A DNA stretch of 64,000 bases from Cryphonectria parasitica EP155 (Eukaryota > Ascomycota > Sordariomycetes > Diaporthales > Cryphonectriaceae): contig NW_024468912.1 of NCBI RefSeq assembly GCF_011745365.1, positions 1,798,001 to 1,862,000 on the forward strand. The letters are read 5' to 3'. The translations under genes and the position numbers were made by a program. This document shows, piece after piece, positions 1 to 13,037 of this stretch. Each line of letters starts with the position of its first letter. Positions within the stretch are counted from its first letter, which is position 1. Below the pieces are notes generated by a model. That model worked only from the letters and a program-made list of their open reading frames with translations, was not told the origin of the DNA and made no database searches.

Positions 1-199
1 GGCTATGGATGGACCCCAGGTTGGCCTGTCGTTTTTCGAGTGATGCCGCCCCCTGAGTTTTGCAGGTCTGGATTGGAATGAGATATCCAAGACTGCATAC
101 GCGAGTTTGAGGAAAGTAATATTGGTGCAAATATTGGTTCAGTCTCGCGAAGATACGGTGATTACGAAGGATGAAAAGGCCAGTCAGGTTGCTTCGTGA
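1..199 (+). CDS. 3' end of an unidentified gene, cut by left edge
   Basis: A C-terminal exon is readable from 66 to the stop at 197-199, following a good acceptor (TTTTGCAG, 58-65). It encodes about 44 residues, starting LDWNEISKTAYASLRK and ending KASQVAS. The preceding exon seems to end at about 22 (…GYGWTP), which implies an intron of about 43 nt with a weak GTTGGC donor. That is near the lower limit for fungi, so the upstream join is uncertain. The exon has no stops and a plausible amphipathic composition. I do not recognise the family. It is convergent with the sugar permease on its right. Confidence 0.5.
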
Positions 200-763
200 G
201 CGAGCCGGCACACCACCATTTTAGAAGCGCCAGACGACACGACTAAGAGGAAATATAATGCAAGGTGATAGATATGAGGTTAGATTAAAGTTTGCTGTAG
301 ACTAAGCGGTGCAGCCTGTGATGGAGAGTCGTGAAATTCTTTGAAACATGGCTTCGAAACGCGGTCTTTCTTCCTTCCCCCCTCCCTTTGTGCGTGCGCA
401 TGGTGTGTTTGTGTGGATATAGGCAGACTTGAGATAAAAGAAAACAAGTGAGGACGTTGTATTATAACAAAGTACCGCATAAAATACCATCACGACGGTC
501 GGCGCTCGAAGCACTGCTCAGAGTTCAGATCACTAGTAAGGCATCAAATTAATTCTTGATGTCAGCCATAGGAATCGATCCCATCTGAAATGAATAGTTT
601 CTCTTTTTGTGCTGGATGTACGTTCCCCAATAACTTGCATCACGAAAGGAGTCTGGCCTCTTTCACTGCTATTCCGGCCTTCCTTTTCTCCCACTTAAGG
701 AGACCCCCCGCCCCCCAAGGAAAAAAAGACAAATATATTGTTTCCCAAAGGTAATCATCATCA
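200..763. other. Intergenic, convergent 3' regions
   Basis: This 0.56-kb spacer lies between the left-edge gene (+) and the FucP-type permease (-). It would hold the two 3' untranslated regions. I see no gene; the short open frames are not protein-like. Confidence 0.6.
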
Positions 764-2678
764 TCACCCCTCTCTCTGCTCGTTCACCACAGCCTTCTCC
801 TCATCCACATCAAGACTTCCCGCCTCGCCCAGCTCCGCAACCCCCTCATGATGTCCATGCAGCCCAATCTCTGTCTTGGTAAACGCATCCGCCGTGTCGC
901 GATACGCCGGCACAAAATTGACCGCCAGCGAGTATGACCAAGCCGCAATAAAGAACGCCATGGGAACAACCATCGCCAGCGCGGTCCCATGCATATCCGC
1001 CACAGCCCCCGTCAGGGGCGGCACACAGGCGCCCCCAAAGACACCGCCCACGATGAACCCGGACCCGCGCTTGGTGTGGCGACCGAGGCCGCGCATGCCC
1101 AGCGCAACGATGGTCGGGAAACAGATGGACTCGAAGAAGAGGGTCACGTAGAGCATCGACATGCCCGTGTTGCCGCGCTGCGTGATGGAGGGCCCGACAA
1201 AGACGATGCATAGGCTGAGGTAGCAGAGGAAGACCCAGCGCGGGCGGACGAAGTGCATGATGGCTGTGCCCGCGAAACGGCCTAGGGCGAATGCTCCTTG
1301 GGCGCCGGCGAGGAATTGGGAGCCCAGCGCGGAGGAGGTGTTGGCGCGGGTTTCGGTCACGTAGTTGATGAAGTAACTGGAATCGCATATGGTCAGTGAT
1401 ATGAATCATTCATATTGCTTTTTTTCAGAGGAAGAACAAGAAGAAGAAAAAGAAGGGAATGAGTGGAAAGACTTTGGAGGACGGCTCCATCATTGTAGTC
1501 CTTTTCCCAACCCCAACCTCAACTACTCACCTCGCAATGGCAACCTGTGCCCCAGTATAACAAAACTGCGCAAACGCCGCATGGAACAACCGGTGCTGCT
1601 TGATGAAAGGCTTCGTGCTGTCTGCCGAGGCCCGCGATTCGTCCGCCTGGAACTCCATGTCGGCGTCGGTGATCTCGGGGATGTGAGACATGAAGAAGAC
1701 ACAAGCCAGGCAGAAGACGAACACGGCGATGGCCAGATATACCCACTGCACGTTCTGCAGGGCGCGCGCATCACCAAAGTTGAAGAAGACGTAGGACCCC
1801 AGCACGGGGGCGACCACAGTGCCGATGCCGTTGAAGGCCTGGGAGATGTTGATGCGGATCTCGGAATATTTGGGCGGACCACAAACTAAAGAAGGAAGAA
1901 GAAGATGATTACCATCAAGCCCACGCAGAAAAGAGAGATATACTTGTGGGGGTGGGGAGGGGGGTTTATGATTTTTTGCTGCTTGATTTTAAACCAACCA
2001 AAAGGATAACTTACCAGTTATGTACGGGTTGGCTGCCGTCTCCAGCGAGCCGAGACCATTTCCGATGATGAAGATACACACACAGAACCCTCCAAAACTT
2101 CGGTGCATAATCGCCGGGATGGCGAGCAGAGCACCAATGCCATACAGACACAGGCCCCAGATGAACACGGCCCTGTAGCTGTAATGTCTCAAGATCCAGG
2201 CGGCATGGCCCAGCGAGGCGATGGGATAGGCACTGCACCACAGATGTGTTGAAAATTCAGTAATCAGCTCGCCTCTAGCCAAACGAGATGGGAGGGGGAA
2301 AAGAGAGAGGGGAAAAAGGGAAAAAGAAGAAAAAAAGAACAACAAAACACCATCAAAAATCTTACGATACGGAGAAGCAAAGAAAGAAGAAAAGAGAAGA
2401 AAAGAAACAGCCGACCCTGAAAAGACAGCAGACAAAAACACTCACCCAAAATAAGCAGCCTGTAGTCCTGAGGACCTCGCCTTGGTGATCCCAAGGGTAT
2501 TCTGAAAGTGCTTGTTGAGCGTGTCGAGCAGGCCGTACGAGAACCCCCACAGGAAGAAGAGGAGTGTGACGAGGCAGATCGGGTACAGCGACTCCTTGAG
2601 TGTGAGCTCTGCTGCCTTCGTCCGCTTCTTGTCCGAGACCCGGAGGGACCGACTTTTCCAGAAGGACTCGGAGCCCAT
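764..2678 (-). CDS. MFS sugar permease, FucP (L-fucose/glucose/galactose) type
   Basis: Four exons on the minus strand: 2446-2678, 2015-2232, 1531-1885 and 764-1376. All junctions are GT-AG and the frame closes to 472 aa. The first helix carries FFLWGFSYGLLDTLNKHFQ, the FucP-type N-terminal signature (FLWGF…N/D…L..HFQ). ETAANPYIT and the following GPP and AFNGIGTV match the conserved central part of FucP proteins. About twelve hydrophobic segments are visible. Family members are proton-coupled symporters for fucose, galactose or glucose in the plasma membrane; the substrate here cannot be told from sequence. The C-terminal tail after about residue 440 is acidic and cytosolic-looking. Start chosen at the first ATG of the open exon. 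Introns are 213, 129 and 154 nt. Confidence 0.88.
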
Positions 2679-5638
2679 TGTGGTCGCTCTCTGCTTCTCT
2701 TTTTTCTTTCTTCCTTTTCGATTTCACGTTCACGTAGAGACTACCAATCCATCAAAGATAGAAATGACGTTGCTGTTCTCCCGTCCTAGTCGTGGCCTGT
2801 TTCTTTCTTTCTTCCTTCTTTCTAGTTCCATTCAGTGGAGGGGGGGGGTTAAAAGTTCTAGTCCTCCATATTTATATAAATACCTAGAAAAAGTAATCCC
2901 TTGCCCGCACCAGGCAGGACCTTGCATTAATGGTACTTGTAAGTAACCATCCAAACGGCCCTTCTTCTCCCTCCTTCGTCTCCTCCCCCGCGGCGAGCCC
3001 AACCCACCGTCTGCACATGTAACCCATCTCCACTATTTCTGTGTCTTACCCCAGGTTTTTCCCCAGACGAGCAGAGCCCACTACAGAAAGTTCCAAATAT
3101 CCGACGGAGGCGAGGTGGAGAATATACTTTACGGTACATATTGCCAGGAAGCTATGGAGCAACTGCGCAGTACTTTCATCCCCCAACCCCCTCTTCCTCT
3201 TCTCTCCCCACCTGACCGCTTACCGCTTCTCTTGTCCAGGTCACGCGCAAGGCCGGCCCGTCGGTATCTCGCAACCAAAAGATGTGCCAACCACTGTTAT
3301 GCATCCACCCTGGACGTTGGAGTGAGGATAAGATGCGGGGAAGCTATGGAAATCCCTTGGGGGTAAGAATGGCTAGTAGATCTCAATGGCGAGCCACCGT
3401 TGAGACCAAAAGATGTTGGTTAATTAGGGTACCTCGCTGTGCGTGCCCACCATGGAACCCTTGACTTATTCGTTCTCGGCGCTTTAGCGGTGACAATGGC
3501 TGTGGTCACCGTTGGTTTTCGAAGCAACCATCGATATTCTTGGGGTCTTATCTAGGTTGCTGAAGAAGGAACAAGAAGGGCTAGGGTTATATCATGGTAT
3601 TTGAGTACTACTTGAGTACGTGAGATGCTGGCTTGGGACAGCTGGGCTGTCCTTAGACCTCCCCAGAGGGTCGGGGACAACGATGACCCAATCCCTGCGC
3701 GCGTATACCATTTGATGTGCAGTTCGTAGAAGAACCAATGCTCTGTCCAATGATACGCAGGCGAGCACATGGTTCCTTCATGGACTTTGCCCATGCGTTA
3801 TCGCGCAAGGATGTCTAAAAATGGACTCGATATGATCGGCCAAAAGGATATGCGCACCAAGAAACTTTGCCCTGTTTCTCGGGAGTTTGGGGTCGAAGAA
3901 ACATTCTAGAAGCTCCTTTGCCGATGTCATGGAATCACAATAGTAGCTACAACACCTATCATAAATTCCTGTTGAGTGACCGTTCTACTGAGCTTGTAGG
4001 CACTTCTGGAACACGAAAGTGAGAGTTGAGAGTTAAGGGGAAAAAGAAAGGGTACACATAAAAGCATGGCGTATCACAGGAACATCAATATCGCCGCCAA
4101 TAGAGACAGAAAGAGGACTTAAGGCTGCGCAGGACAATTATCAGCTATATAAATCAGTCTCCTCATTGATACTGCCTCTTGGTACCAGTCTGCTTGGTTC
4201 TACGCCATATTCCTTGAGGTCAAGTGGACTGCAGAATGGAAAATATTCAATCTCAATTGCGCCGCAGCCAATTTAGCACTAGCGCCGGATCCTGTGCGTT
4301 CTCACGCTTTGCGAACTCGTCCCCAATGATGATGAGTGCAGTAGAATCTGGAAAAGGGGGGTGGGGAATCAAAGAAAGAGAGGGTATGAGAGCCAGACCA
4401 CCGCCCTTTCAAGATCGTGGTGCCACAAGGCTGCTCTCCTACGCAGTATCTGCTCCGACGAACTGCACACGCCCCGGAGCCCAAGCACCTTATGTTGGCC
4501 ACTCGCCACGAAAAGAAAACCAACCCAAAACAAAATAAAAAAATAACCATACTTCTACCGTCGAAATCATCGTATCCACCCCACCTAAGCCACTATGTCG
4601 TCCAAGAATCAAAATGTCAAAAAACCAAATTATGCCGACTCGAGGATATCTATTTGAACGAAAGAATCGTAGGTCGGTATTCCCAAGAGTCGCGAATGGG
4701 AGGGGTATAAGGAGTGTAGTATCGAAACAGAACAGCCGCTGGAATATCTTCATTCCATCCAAGAAACCAGAAGCCCATAAAGGTAGGAATGATCATCAAC
4801 CCATCATAAAAAAAATGAAAAGACAGTCCGCGCGCGAAACACCAGTTTTGGCCGTCACGTGCGCAGTATCGAAATGTTACGGTCGACTCTGGTCGAGAGC
4901 ACCCAAGCAATCGCTGTGTGATGAGTTCGTGCTAATGCTGGAGACTTATGGTTGTTGCAAGAGACCAATGACCATTGGGGTGGAAGCAGTGCAGGCGGCG
5001 GATGAATTGGTTTCGAGTGTAACAAGAGAAAAATACTGCCCCGCCTCAGGCCTGTGGCTCTGATGGGTCTGGAGTCACGCGATGCGGCTGAAGATGCAAA
5101 AGTCGTCGGTCGCGATCGGTATCGATATGTCGTCTTGACCATCCTGAATCCTATGCGCCCTTTGAATGCTAAGAAGAGAGAAAGAAACTGGGTATATATG
5201 TTTGAGTTGCGGCCTCTTCGAACACGAGAGAAGCCTCTTGATACAACCTTGAAAGAAATGCGTCGCTCAGCGCCACCAGCCAGGGTGACGACAACCGCGC
5301 CTTCGAAGAGGAATGTTCCTCGATATTGACGGTAGCGTCGGCAGTGCTTCCGCGTTGGACATTGAGTTGAATGTAGATTGCCGCTGAGAACCTAGATGCC
5401 ACATCGATGGCGGAGACTGTCGTCTAGTGGTAGACTGGAGAGCCACGACTGGCCTGAGACTTGTGTTGTCGATGCCATCAGTGGCCCGCCAAGCCGGCCT
5501 CTTGCTCGAAGGTGAACAAGACGGCTGGGATGAGTGACAAGACTTCGGAATTTTGGGCTCCCACTATGGAGCGTTGTGAGACACAGTCGATGGAGGCGAT
5601 AACGGTGGCATGGATTCAACGGTCGCGTCACCGTCCGA
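2679..5638. other. Intergenic, 3.0 kb
   Basis: The spacer holds the permease 5' side (CT/GA-rich tracts about 2700-2850) and the CDC24 3' side. Several unsupported open frames of 60-150 codons occur (for example 4614-5063 + and 4650-4910 -). None has a family motif or splice pattern that I trust. An A-rich tract is present around 4530. I see no RNA gene. Confidence 0.5.
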
Positions 5639-8600
5639 CTAAGCGGTGTCACCCACGCAGAAGAGCTCTATCTCTCCCATGCCGCCGCTGTACATGCTTC
5701 GCATGTTTTCGCGCCAGTCCGAGAATGCGATTTGGATATCCTCGTCACTCTCAATCTTCACGAAGTCGCCGTCCTCATCGCGGTAGCGCAGCACCAGATT
5801 GCCATTAGCGATGCGGGAGTTGGTGAAGCGCTGCAGCTTGGTGTCGATGCGATCCGTGAGGCTTTGGTAGGAGATGTTGAAGGCTGCGACCAACGTCACG
5901 TAGTTGCCACTGTCGCAATTCACCTTGACCTTCAGCTGCGAGTGCTGGAATGGAGGATCGTTGGGGCTCGCAAGAGGGTTAGGCGTCTGGAGGGCGCCGG
6001 CTGTGTTCAAGCCCGCCGGGACTGCCCTCGACTGGTCGATATTGAGCGGTGCCGGCACCATGCCCTGCTGGCCGTTGGAGACAGGAGTGTGCTGGCGGTT
6101 GATAGGCTGGGAAGGGAACTGGCCCATCTGGCCACCGTAGCCTTGGCGATCCCGCTGGACGCCTGGACTCTGGGTGTTAGTGCGAATTGGAAGATCGTGC
6201 CTGGGACTGCCGGTTGGACCCCTCGGAATGCCGCCATCATATGTTGATTGCAGATGCGCGGGAATGCCTGGCACAGCAGGAACGCCTTGACTGCCGCCTC
6301 GTTCGGTTCTCCTCACGGGTTGCTGTTGTGGCTGCGGCTGCCCATTGATATCAGGAGTTGAATAGGACCTACTTCGTTGTTGCTGAGCGATTGATTGCAA
6401 CGAAGACATTGCTGGCAATGACGGCCCACGGGGGTTGCGCTGCCCATTCACCATTCCGAATGCGTTCACTGGGGATGGTCCATCACGCGAGGGCGCACGA
6501 GGCATCGCCGGTGCCGTGTACCGGTTGTTGTCCTCAGCCCACCCAGATGGCGGATATCCGCCGTTAGGCAGAACGTAGCCAGCGTTCTGACCAAAGAAGT
6601 TGGATGTCGTGCTGGTCCTCGATGAGGCAGGCGATTCGCCTACCGGAGAGAAATACGAATCCGCAACGCGTGTTCCAGGGGATGGTTGGTCTGCTGTCTG
6701 TAATGACAGGGGCTGCGTCTGTTGCGGCATCGGGAAACTGGTAGGGGGCTGCCGGCGGACCATGCCTGCCAGAGATTGAGTACTCTCCCCTCCTATGGAT
6801 CTCTGTCGCAGACTTGAGCTCGAGCTGTTTCTCGGCATCGTACCCGGCATGGCAGCATACGAGTTCTGAGGGGGTGTGTACTCTTCTTCATCCTCATCGT
6901 GCTCTGCGTATGGGTTCACCATGTCGGGCTGCGCTTCCATCCACCTGAAGTTTGCCGTTGGCTGATCAGGCGTCGTGGCGCTCTGCGGTGCGTTATCCTT
7001 GCGTTGAGTGTCCAAGTGGTTCGCCCATTTCTTCATCATCTCCTCGTTCTGGAACTTGATGACGAAGTTCTCAACGCCCGGATCGCCCTTCCACCATATC
7101 TGCACCGTATACGAACCTGCGAAAGTCAGAAAACCGGTCACATGCATGGTAAGAAAAAAAAAGAAAAAAGAAGAAAAAAATATGTAGCCCAGCTGAATAC
7201 GTCGGCAGCGCAACTTACCTGGTTTAGAGAAGCTCAACACCTCGGTAACGTTCGTCATAAAGATCCTTCCCTTGAGCTGGAGCTTGGCGTTCTTGTTCCT
7301 CATCTTGGGGCCAGTCGACCGCGTCTTGTCCTTCTTGTCCTTGCTCTTGTTGGGCGTAAGTTCCTTGCAGCACAGCAGTATGTACTCGAACAGGTAGATC
7401 TCGTAGTCCCGTTCTTGTTCCGTCTTGCCGGTGATGACGGTGTAGACACCATGGAGGAGAAGTTGTCCGAAGTGGGCGACGCGGTGGTTCTTCCAGTCGT
7501 CAACCCGAGCCACCAGATCGTCCAGTGCCTCATCCAGAAGATCCCTATCCACAGCTTCGTTTGCCTTCTTCAGAACACGCTCTGCAGCTTCGATTCCGGC
7601 AGCCAGATCCCTCTTGGTATTCTCGTCATCACTCTTCTTGAGGAGGTCCTTTTGCACGGTCAGTACAAGATCACACCAAGGTAGGCACCAAAAAGAATAA
7701 TTTAAAAAAAATAGACAAACCTTGAGCAGCAGAGGATACTTGACCAGTCTCTGCATAGGCTTCAGCAAGAAGCCATCCAGGGTGTTATAGTCACAAGCCA
7801 CGGGATGTTCTACGGTCTGAATCTTGTCAAAGTTTTGGCTTGCCATCTGCGCGGCCTTGCGCTGATTGGCAATGAAGGGCTGGTAAGTGTTGGTGAACTG
7901 CTCTTCGAAGCCAATGAAAGGGTTACCCCAGTCCTGTCTGTTCTCGGGCATATTATTTGTCGTCTCAACCCGAATAAGAAATCGGCGCTGGAGATCTAGG
8001 ATGCCGTTGATGTTCAAGAAGATTTGATGCGCAATATCGCCGTTGATAGCCCCCCTCTGTTCCAGAGTCTTCTTGAGGTCGTGTAAGTTCTCCAGGTCCT
8101 GAACATATTTTCGCTCGGTGTCGACGAGCTCGCGAATGATGCGGTCGCGATAGCTCATTTGCGAATCTCCATTAGCTGACGACAGGCCTTCCTCGGGAGA
8201 AGGAGCCTGCGGCTGCTTCAAGAGACCTCTCTGTTGTGCAATATCAAGCACATAGTTGATGACGATCGTTACCTACAGCGCAGTAATTAGTACCTGGAAT
8301 ATGTTGTTGCCTTTCGTCTCGCGACAGCGGGTGAGACTGCAGGTATGTGTCCCGCGCCCTAAGACATCGAGCTTACCTTGACAAATCCCGTGGTGTCACT
8401 GCCGAGCAGATCCGAGATGATGAACATATCCTGAGATGGTATCTTCAGTTGCTGTGAGCATCCTTGCACGAATTTGCCGATCGCCATCTTTGCGCGCTTT
8501 TCTTTATTTGGTACGTTGGCGACATCGAGGCGGTCATCGGGGTCGCACGCATTGTAGATGGCCAGCAGCGGCAGTCCAGCCTTCAACAGGTCCCACAGCC

Positions 8601-8979
8601 CTTGGACAGGTCCACCGGCGTCTCCAACCTGCTGTTCACTCTCTTCAAGCTGGGCCAAGTAGCCCTCGAAGCCAGGGACGAGGCGCAGTCGCTGCTTCAG
8701 AGCGACACATATTTGGTATAGCGAGCGGGATGCATCTGCCTTCTGGTTGATGATATTGTTGGTAGCAACGACCTGACCTCCTGGGGGCGGAGAGATGATG
8801 GTGCTCGCATTCGAGAGGGAGGTGAGGCTAGTATTGGATGCGTAGACCGTGGAACCGGAGACCTGGCTTGCCCTTGGCGTGCTGCTCATGCTCATGTTGG
8901 CTAGCCTCGCTACACCGTCAGTCGAATGCTGAAAGACGGGAGCCGTGTTTGTTCTTAGTAGAGGAGCATGTGATGCCAT
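5639..8979 (-). CDS. cdc24: Rho guanine nucleotide exchange factor, CDC24/Scd1 type
   Basis: Four exons, 8377-8979, 7721-8272, 7219-7648 and 5639-7116, close to a 1020-aa protein. Domains in order: a CDC24 calponin-like region (about 85-225); a RhoGEF (DH) domain (about 240-430, with RELVDTERKYVQDLENL and FLLKPMQRLVKYPLLLK); a PH domain (about 450-620, ending near KKWANHLDTQ); a long Pro/Ser/Gln-rich linker; and a C-terminal PB1 domain (about 930-1018, OPCA-type YRDEDGDFVKIESDEDI). This is the full order of yeast Cdc24. The protein loads GTP on Cdc42 (and Rac in filamentous fungi) and binds the scaffold Bem1 through PB1, setting hyphal polarity. Introns are 72-104 nt; the last two contain poly-T or poly-pyrimidine runs that read as spurious hydrophobic stretches. 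The start ATG lies just after a long CT-rich leader. Confidence 0.93.
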
Positions 8980-11900
8980 TACAACCTACTCCATGAACGT
9001 GATTGATCAGAATTGACTTTATCGAGAACGGGTGGGCCGATGTTGGAAACCAGGGGAGGGAGGATCCCGGGATTCGTAGGGGGGCGCGAGGGTCGCAGTC
9101 GAAGAAGAAAAGTAGCGGAAGGGCGGTAAAAAGGGTCACGAGGGGTGAGTGACAAATGTCGATTTGATGGCGGTCGAAATTTGTGTCACGAGAGGGTGTG
9201 TCTGGCGGAGAGGAGCGAAGGAATGAGGGGCGGCTCGTACGGAGAGAGAGCGAAAGGGGTGAAGTCGAAGGAATGCCAGCCAGCCAGCGAGACTTGGAAA
9301 TTCGGGCCGCAGCGTGTGAGTAACGGCAGGTAGCGACGCGGGGTCCAAAGTCTAAAGCTGACTCAGTCGCGGGCGGCGGCGGCGATAAATCGACTGAGGG
9401 AGACGACAGGAGTGGAGAAGGCCCTCGCCAGGTCGGACTCGAAAGGTTTTGGTGGCAGCTCCCGGCATGCGAGGCTGGTTGAATTGGTGAAGAGATCCTC
9501 TCTGGTGTGGAAGGATTCAGGAGCCGAAATCGTGGCGAGACCACCAGAAGGAATCCGGAGCAGGCGGGAGGCGACGGACGGCTCTTGGGGGAGATGGCCT
9601 CTGCTCTACAGTATTTTCCTTTCCCCTTGGGATTTGGGAGTGTCTTTCAGAGCGTCGCAACAATGGGGGCCGGAGTAGCGCCGTGTCGCAGTGGAACCCC
9701 TTCTCTTGTTGTGGCCGGTGGTCGGTGCTGCTGGTCGACCGTGCTCGAGGCCTGTGATCGACCTCCTTCCTGTCTGTCTATATCTCTTCTCCTATCGACG
9801 GGAGCCGACTCGACAAGAATGTAACGTCCTCTGTCCGTCTTCTTTTCTTCCCCCCTTTTCAGCCGCAACGGTAGTAATCGTGTGGTTGTCGGTTTTCGCG
9901 GGTCTGAGGTGAGAAAGATGACGTTTGGAGGGGAGGATTGGGGGTGTTGGGAGATTTGAAACAGGCCGTCTTGGAGGTCGAACTCGGCCTCTGCGCTTGT
10001 CCGGATTGCGCTGCGCTGCGCTGCGTTGCCTTTCGTTTTTGGATGGATTCCTCTGAAATGCTAGAGGATTTAGGTGCTTCCAGATCAGGTGGGGGAAGAC
10101 CCGCTCGATAATTATTGCGCCGACGCTCGACGACGAGGTCGACAGGCCTTTGTTGTATTGTACGTCTGCTGCCCACGGCTGTGTGAGGCGTTGGTGAAAG
10201 AGGAGATTGTTAGCTGCGCGCGGGGAGAATGTCGCCGTCTGATGGGAAGACAAAACACGCAGGAGACGGTTGAAAGGAAGAAACAGTGTGCGCGTCGTCT
10301 CCTCGTTCGACCTTTCACTCTACTTGGTTTGTCAGGTCAGGCTGGACCAGGGCCTGTGTGGGCGTGTGATGCTCTTTCCCTAGAACTTGGCCCCCCCCCC
10401 CTTCCCCTCTCTCCTCTCCTTCTCCTATCCTATCCTTTCTTCTTTCCCGCTTTTCCTTTGAAAAGCAATGCAGGTGCACCTTCCCTTTCCCACGGCTACG
10501 GGCCTAGTGCTGTCTTTTCAGGTCTAGCGCGGCGCTGAAGCGCAGGGAACTGCCCCAGTACCACAGTACTTATGGTGCCTTGGGTACATCTCTCTTAGTA
10601 CTTTGGGCCCCAAATCGATTTCAAGGGGATCAGCATGTGGGCTCACATCCAGGGATTTGGCGCCTAACGCAGCTTGCACAGGTACCTGCTACGGCACCAA
10701 GAGTACATATTGTGGGCGGGGGCGTATACTGCACACCACCAGCAATCACCAACTGAAAAACCCACCTTGTCCTTGTGCGGGATCGTTTGAGAGGGATTCC
10801 GGCACGGGAGTTGCAGGGTCCAAGGGGTTCCTTCTTTTTTTCAGATGATTCTTCCTGCATCCACTTGTTCCTGTGGATGTTGGGCAATGTCGGAGCCTCC
10901 CTAGGCCCTTATGCTGCTGCATACTTGGCTTTGGGCTTAGGTATTGTATTTCGCTCATGAGCAAATCGCTGGGGACACCAAGTTCAGACGCAAAACCTTT
11001 CTGCTAGATGTCCATGACAGGTGCTACGTCCCAACCATAGTGCCTCTTCGTGTGCGCAGTACATACTATTTAAGTATCTGCAGTTCTGTTCCCACGATAG
11101 CAAACAGGATGCTTATCTGCAGCAGATCATTTTAGTCATGGCCTCATACTTGCGAAACAAGAGTGATATCATGACCAGCTCCCTCGTCCCTCGGTACCTG
11201 ACTTGTATATTCCTCACCGGTGTCCTGGCCCTCTCTTGTGTCGTAGCATGCAAAGCATATTATCTAGTGACGTTGTGATGCCCTGTGCACATGAACTGAT
11301 TGCTTTCTTTACCCCACCTCTCTGTGGATGGTCAAGAGACGGTACTTACTCCTATATAATACGCCGGACATTATAGCATTGAGCGTTCACGATATGCATG
11401 TCCCTCCCAGTGTTTCAAAATTTCCAACACCCGCCGGCGCTAACCCAGATCTCGTTAAAGCCCGCCCCGGAATGCAGGGGCCGCCCTGGTCCTCCGTCCT
11501 TTTTATCTATTCCTCCTCCAGGATTCGCAATGTTAGGCTCTCTTCTTTGATTGCGCCTTCTTTTGCTCGCACGAACGAAGAGGGGAGGAAGAGACGACGG
11601 CAGGGTCCCCAACTGGCGCACAGAAAGAAACCGAGGTCTCGGTACAATATACGCCATGACAATTCGCGGCCTCCTTGCCTACCCCGCTTCAGCAGATTTT
11701 CTTCTCGGATCTTCCAGAAGCCAGTCTAGAAGTCTTTGCTAGGCGAACCCACACACGTCTCTCCCCTTCTGCACACCCCATTCGTCTATTGGTCTAATTT
11801 GTACCAGATTCAAATCACCGTGATTGATTTGCCCGCTGGAGATAGATCTACAAGGATCCCTCCAGTTGAACAAACCGGACAAGCGCAGTCCGACGATCCT

Positions 11901-13037
11901 CATCACAGGCTGTACTTGTAGCACTGTGATTATTGGATGAGTTTGTCTCTTTATGGTCTTTCCCATGTATCCTCATTTTTCTGCTATCAACGCAACATGT
12001 ATCATGATTACCACCTGCCTAGGGATATTTTATCTTTATCAACGAGCCTCCTTATCTAGGGCCATGTAACATAGCTGTCAAGTCCAGTTGTGAGGGGATC
12101 CTCGGACCCGACCAGTCGGGAGGTTGTAAGCCAAGAGAGACATGCAGACTGTCAGATCTGCATGCAGACGTGGGAAAAGCCGCAGAATGCAATCATGTCG
12201 TGTCCCTGTCAGATACCAAAGAAGTACCAAAAGGGGAGAAAGCGCGCATACATGATGCAGCACCTTGCAGCATCTGACACGGGGACTTTGACGGGTCCGG
12301 ATCGTGTTCTGCATGGCGGCAGCACCTCTTTTCCACCCCACCAACCCATCAAACACTCCCCCCCCCCCAAACCCTCCATCCAGTCGGCGAGATCGCCAGC
12401 ACACCCACCCATACACCCACCATCTACACGTTATGGCCATAGTGGCTGCTACTACAACTGCAGGAAGTGCCGGACAGTCGCAGAGAGATATGGGATGATA
12501 GAGAGATCTCTGCCAGCATCTTCCTGTTTGGGTGAGTCGCTAACAAAACGGCGGATCATATCTGGCCGCAGGGCCGACCTCGCCTCTTACCATATGAATC
12601 GCTGCGTGGGTGGGTGGGGGAGGGGGGAGACAGTCGCATCCTATTATGTCCTCGAACCTCAAAGCTCCGTCTTCCGAGCTGGATGGATGGATGGTCGGAA
12701 GAACTTGTTCAAAATTGATGACCTCCCCCTCTTACTTGTCTTGGTGTTCGTGTACCATTCGGACCGTCTCATATGGCTGCCGAATCTGTCTTGGGGCCAG
12801 TGCGCAAGACTTGGACCACAAGTGCTCGGCTTTTGACGATGCTGTTTGGGATTTCGCTCTCGCATTCTCTTTCTCTCCCAGGAGTCAATGGCAAGATTCT
12901 ATGGGAGACGCCGGTTGACAAATTCCGTTGAGCAATGGATGGCCACTTCTTCCTATTGGGCGCAGCTCTGCAAAACATGTCCTGATTACACTACCTCCTC
13001 CCGTTCCCGCACCGTGGCTTTCTCACCCTTGAGCTCA
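8980..13037. other. Long leader of CDC24 plus intergenic DNA
   Basis: About 8980-10500 is strongly CT-rich on the minus strand and probably the CDC24 5' leader/promoter. It has several upstream ATG frames, including a 208-codon frame (8918-9544) rich in Ser/Pro with no domain. A near-palindrome around 10557-10580 (GTACCACAGTAC) is treated separately. From 10.6 to 13.0 kb I see no convincing gene; the 12090-12836 open frame is compositionally random. Confidence 0.5.
10558..10571. promoter_or_regulatory. GTACCACAGTAC motif, copy 1
   Basis: A near-palindromic 12-mer, GTACCACAGTAC, upstream of the CDC24 leader. The same core, allowing C/T at one position or read on the other strand, recurs near 24.49, 39.94, 39.97, 40.43, 40.45 and 41.31 kb, always outside genes. 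The function is unknown. Confidence 0.35.

Noticed and set aside
4614..5130. Possible gene around 4.6-5.1 kb (both strands carry 86-149-codon frames)
   Set aside because: Neither strand has a start context, splice pattern or motif; likely CDC24 3' flanking DNA.
8918..9544. 208-codon open frame upstream of and overlapping the CDC24 start, other frame
   Set aside because: Ser/Pro/Arg composition reflects the CT-rich leader; no domain and no splice support.
12090..12836. 248-codon open frame between CDC24 and the methyltransferase
   Set aside because: It opens without a good ATG and has low-complexity Pro/His stretches; no motif despite its length.
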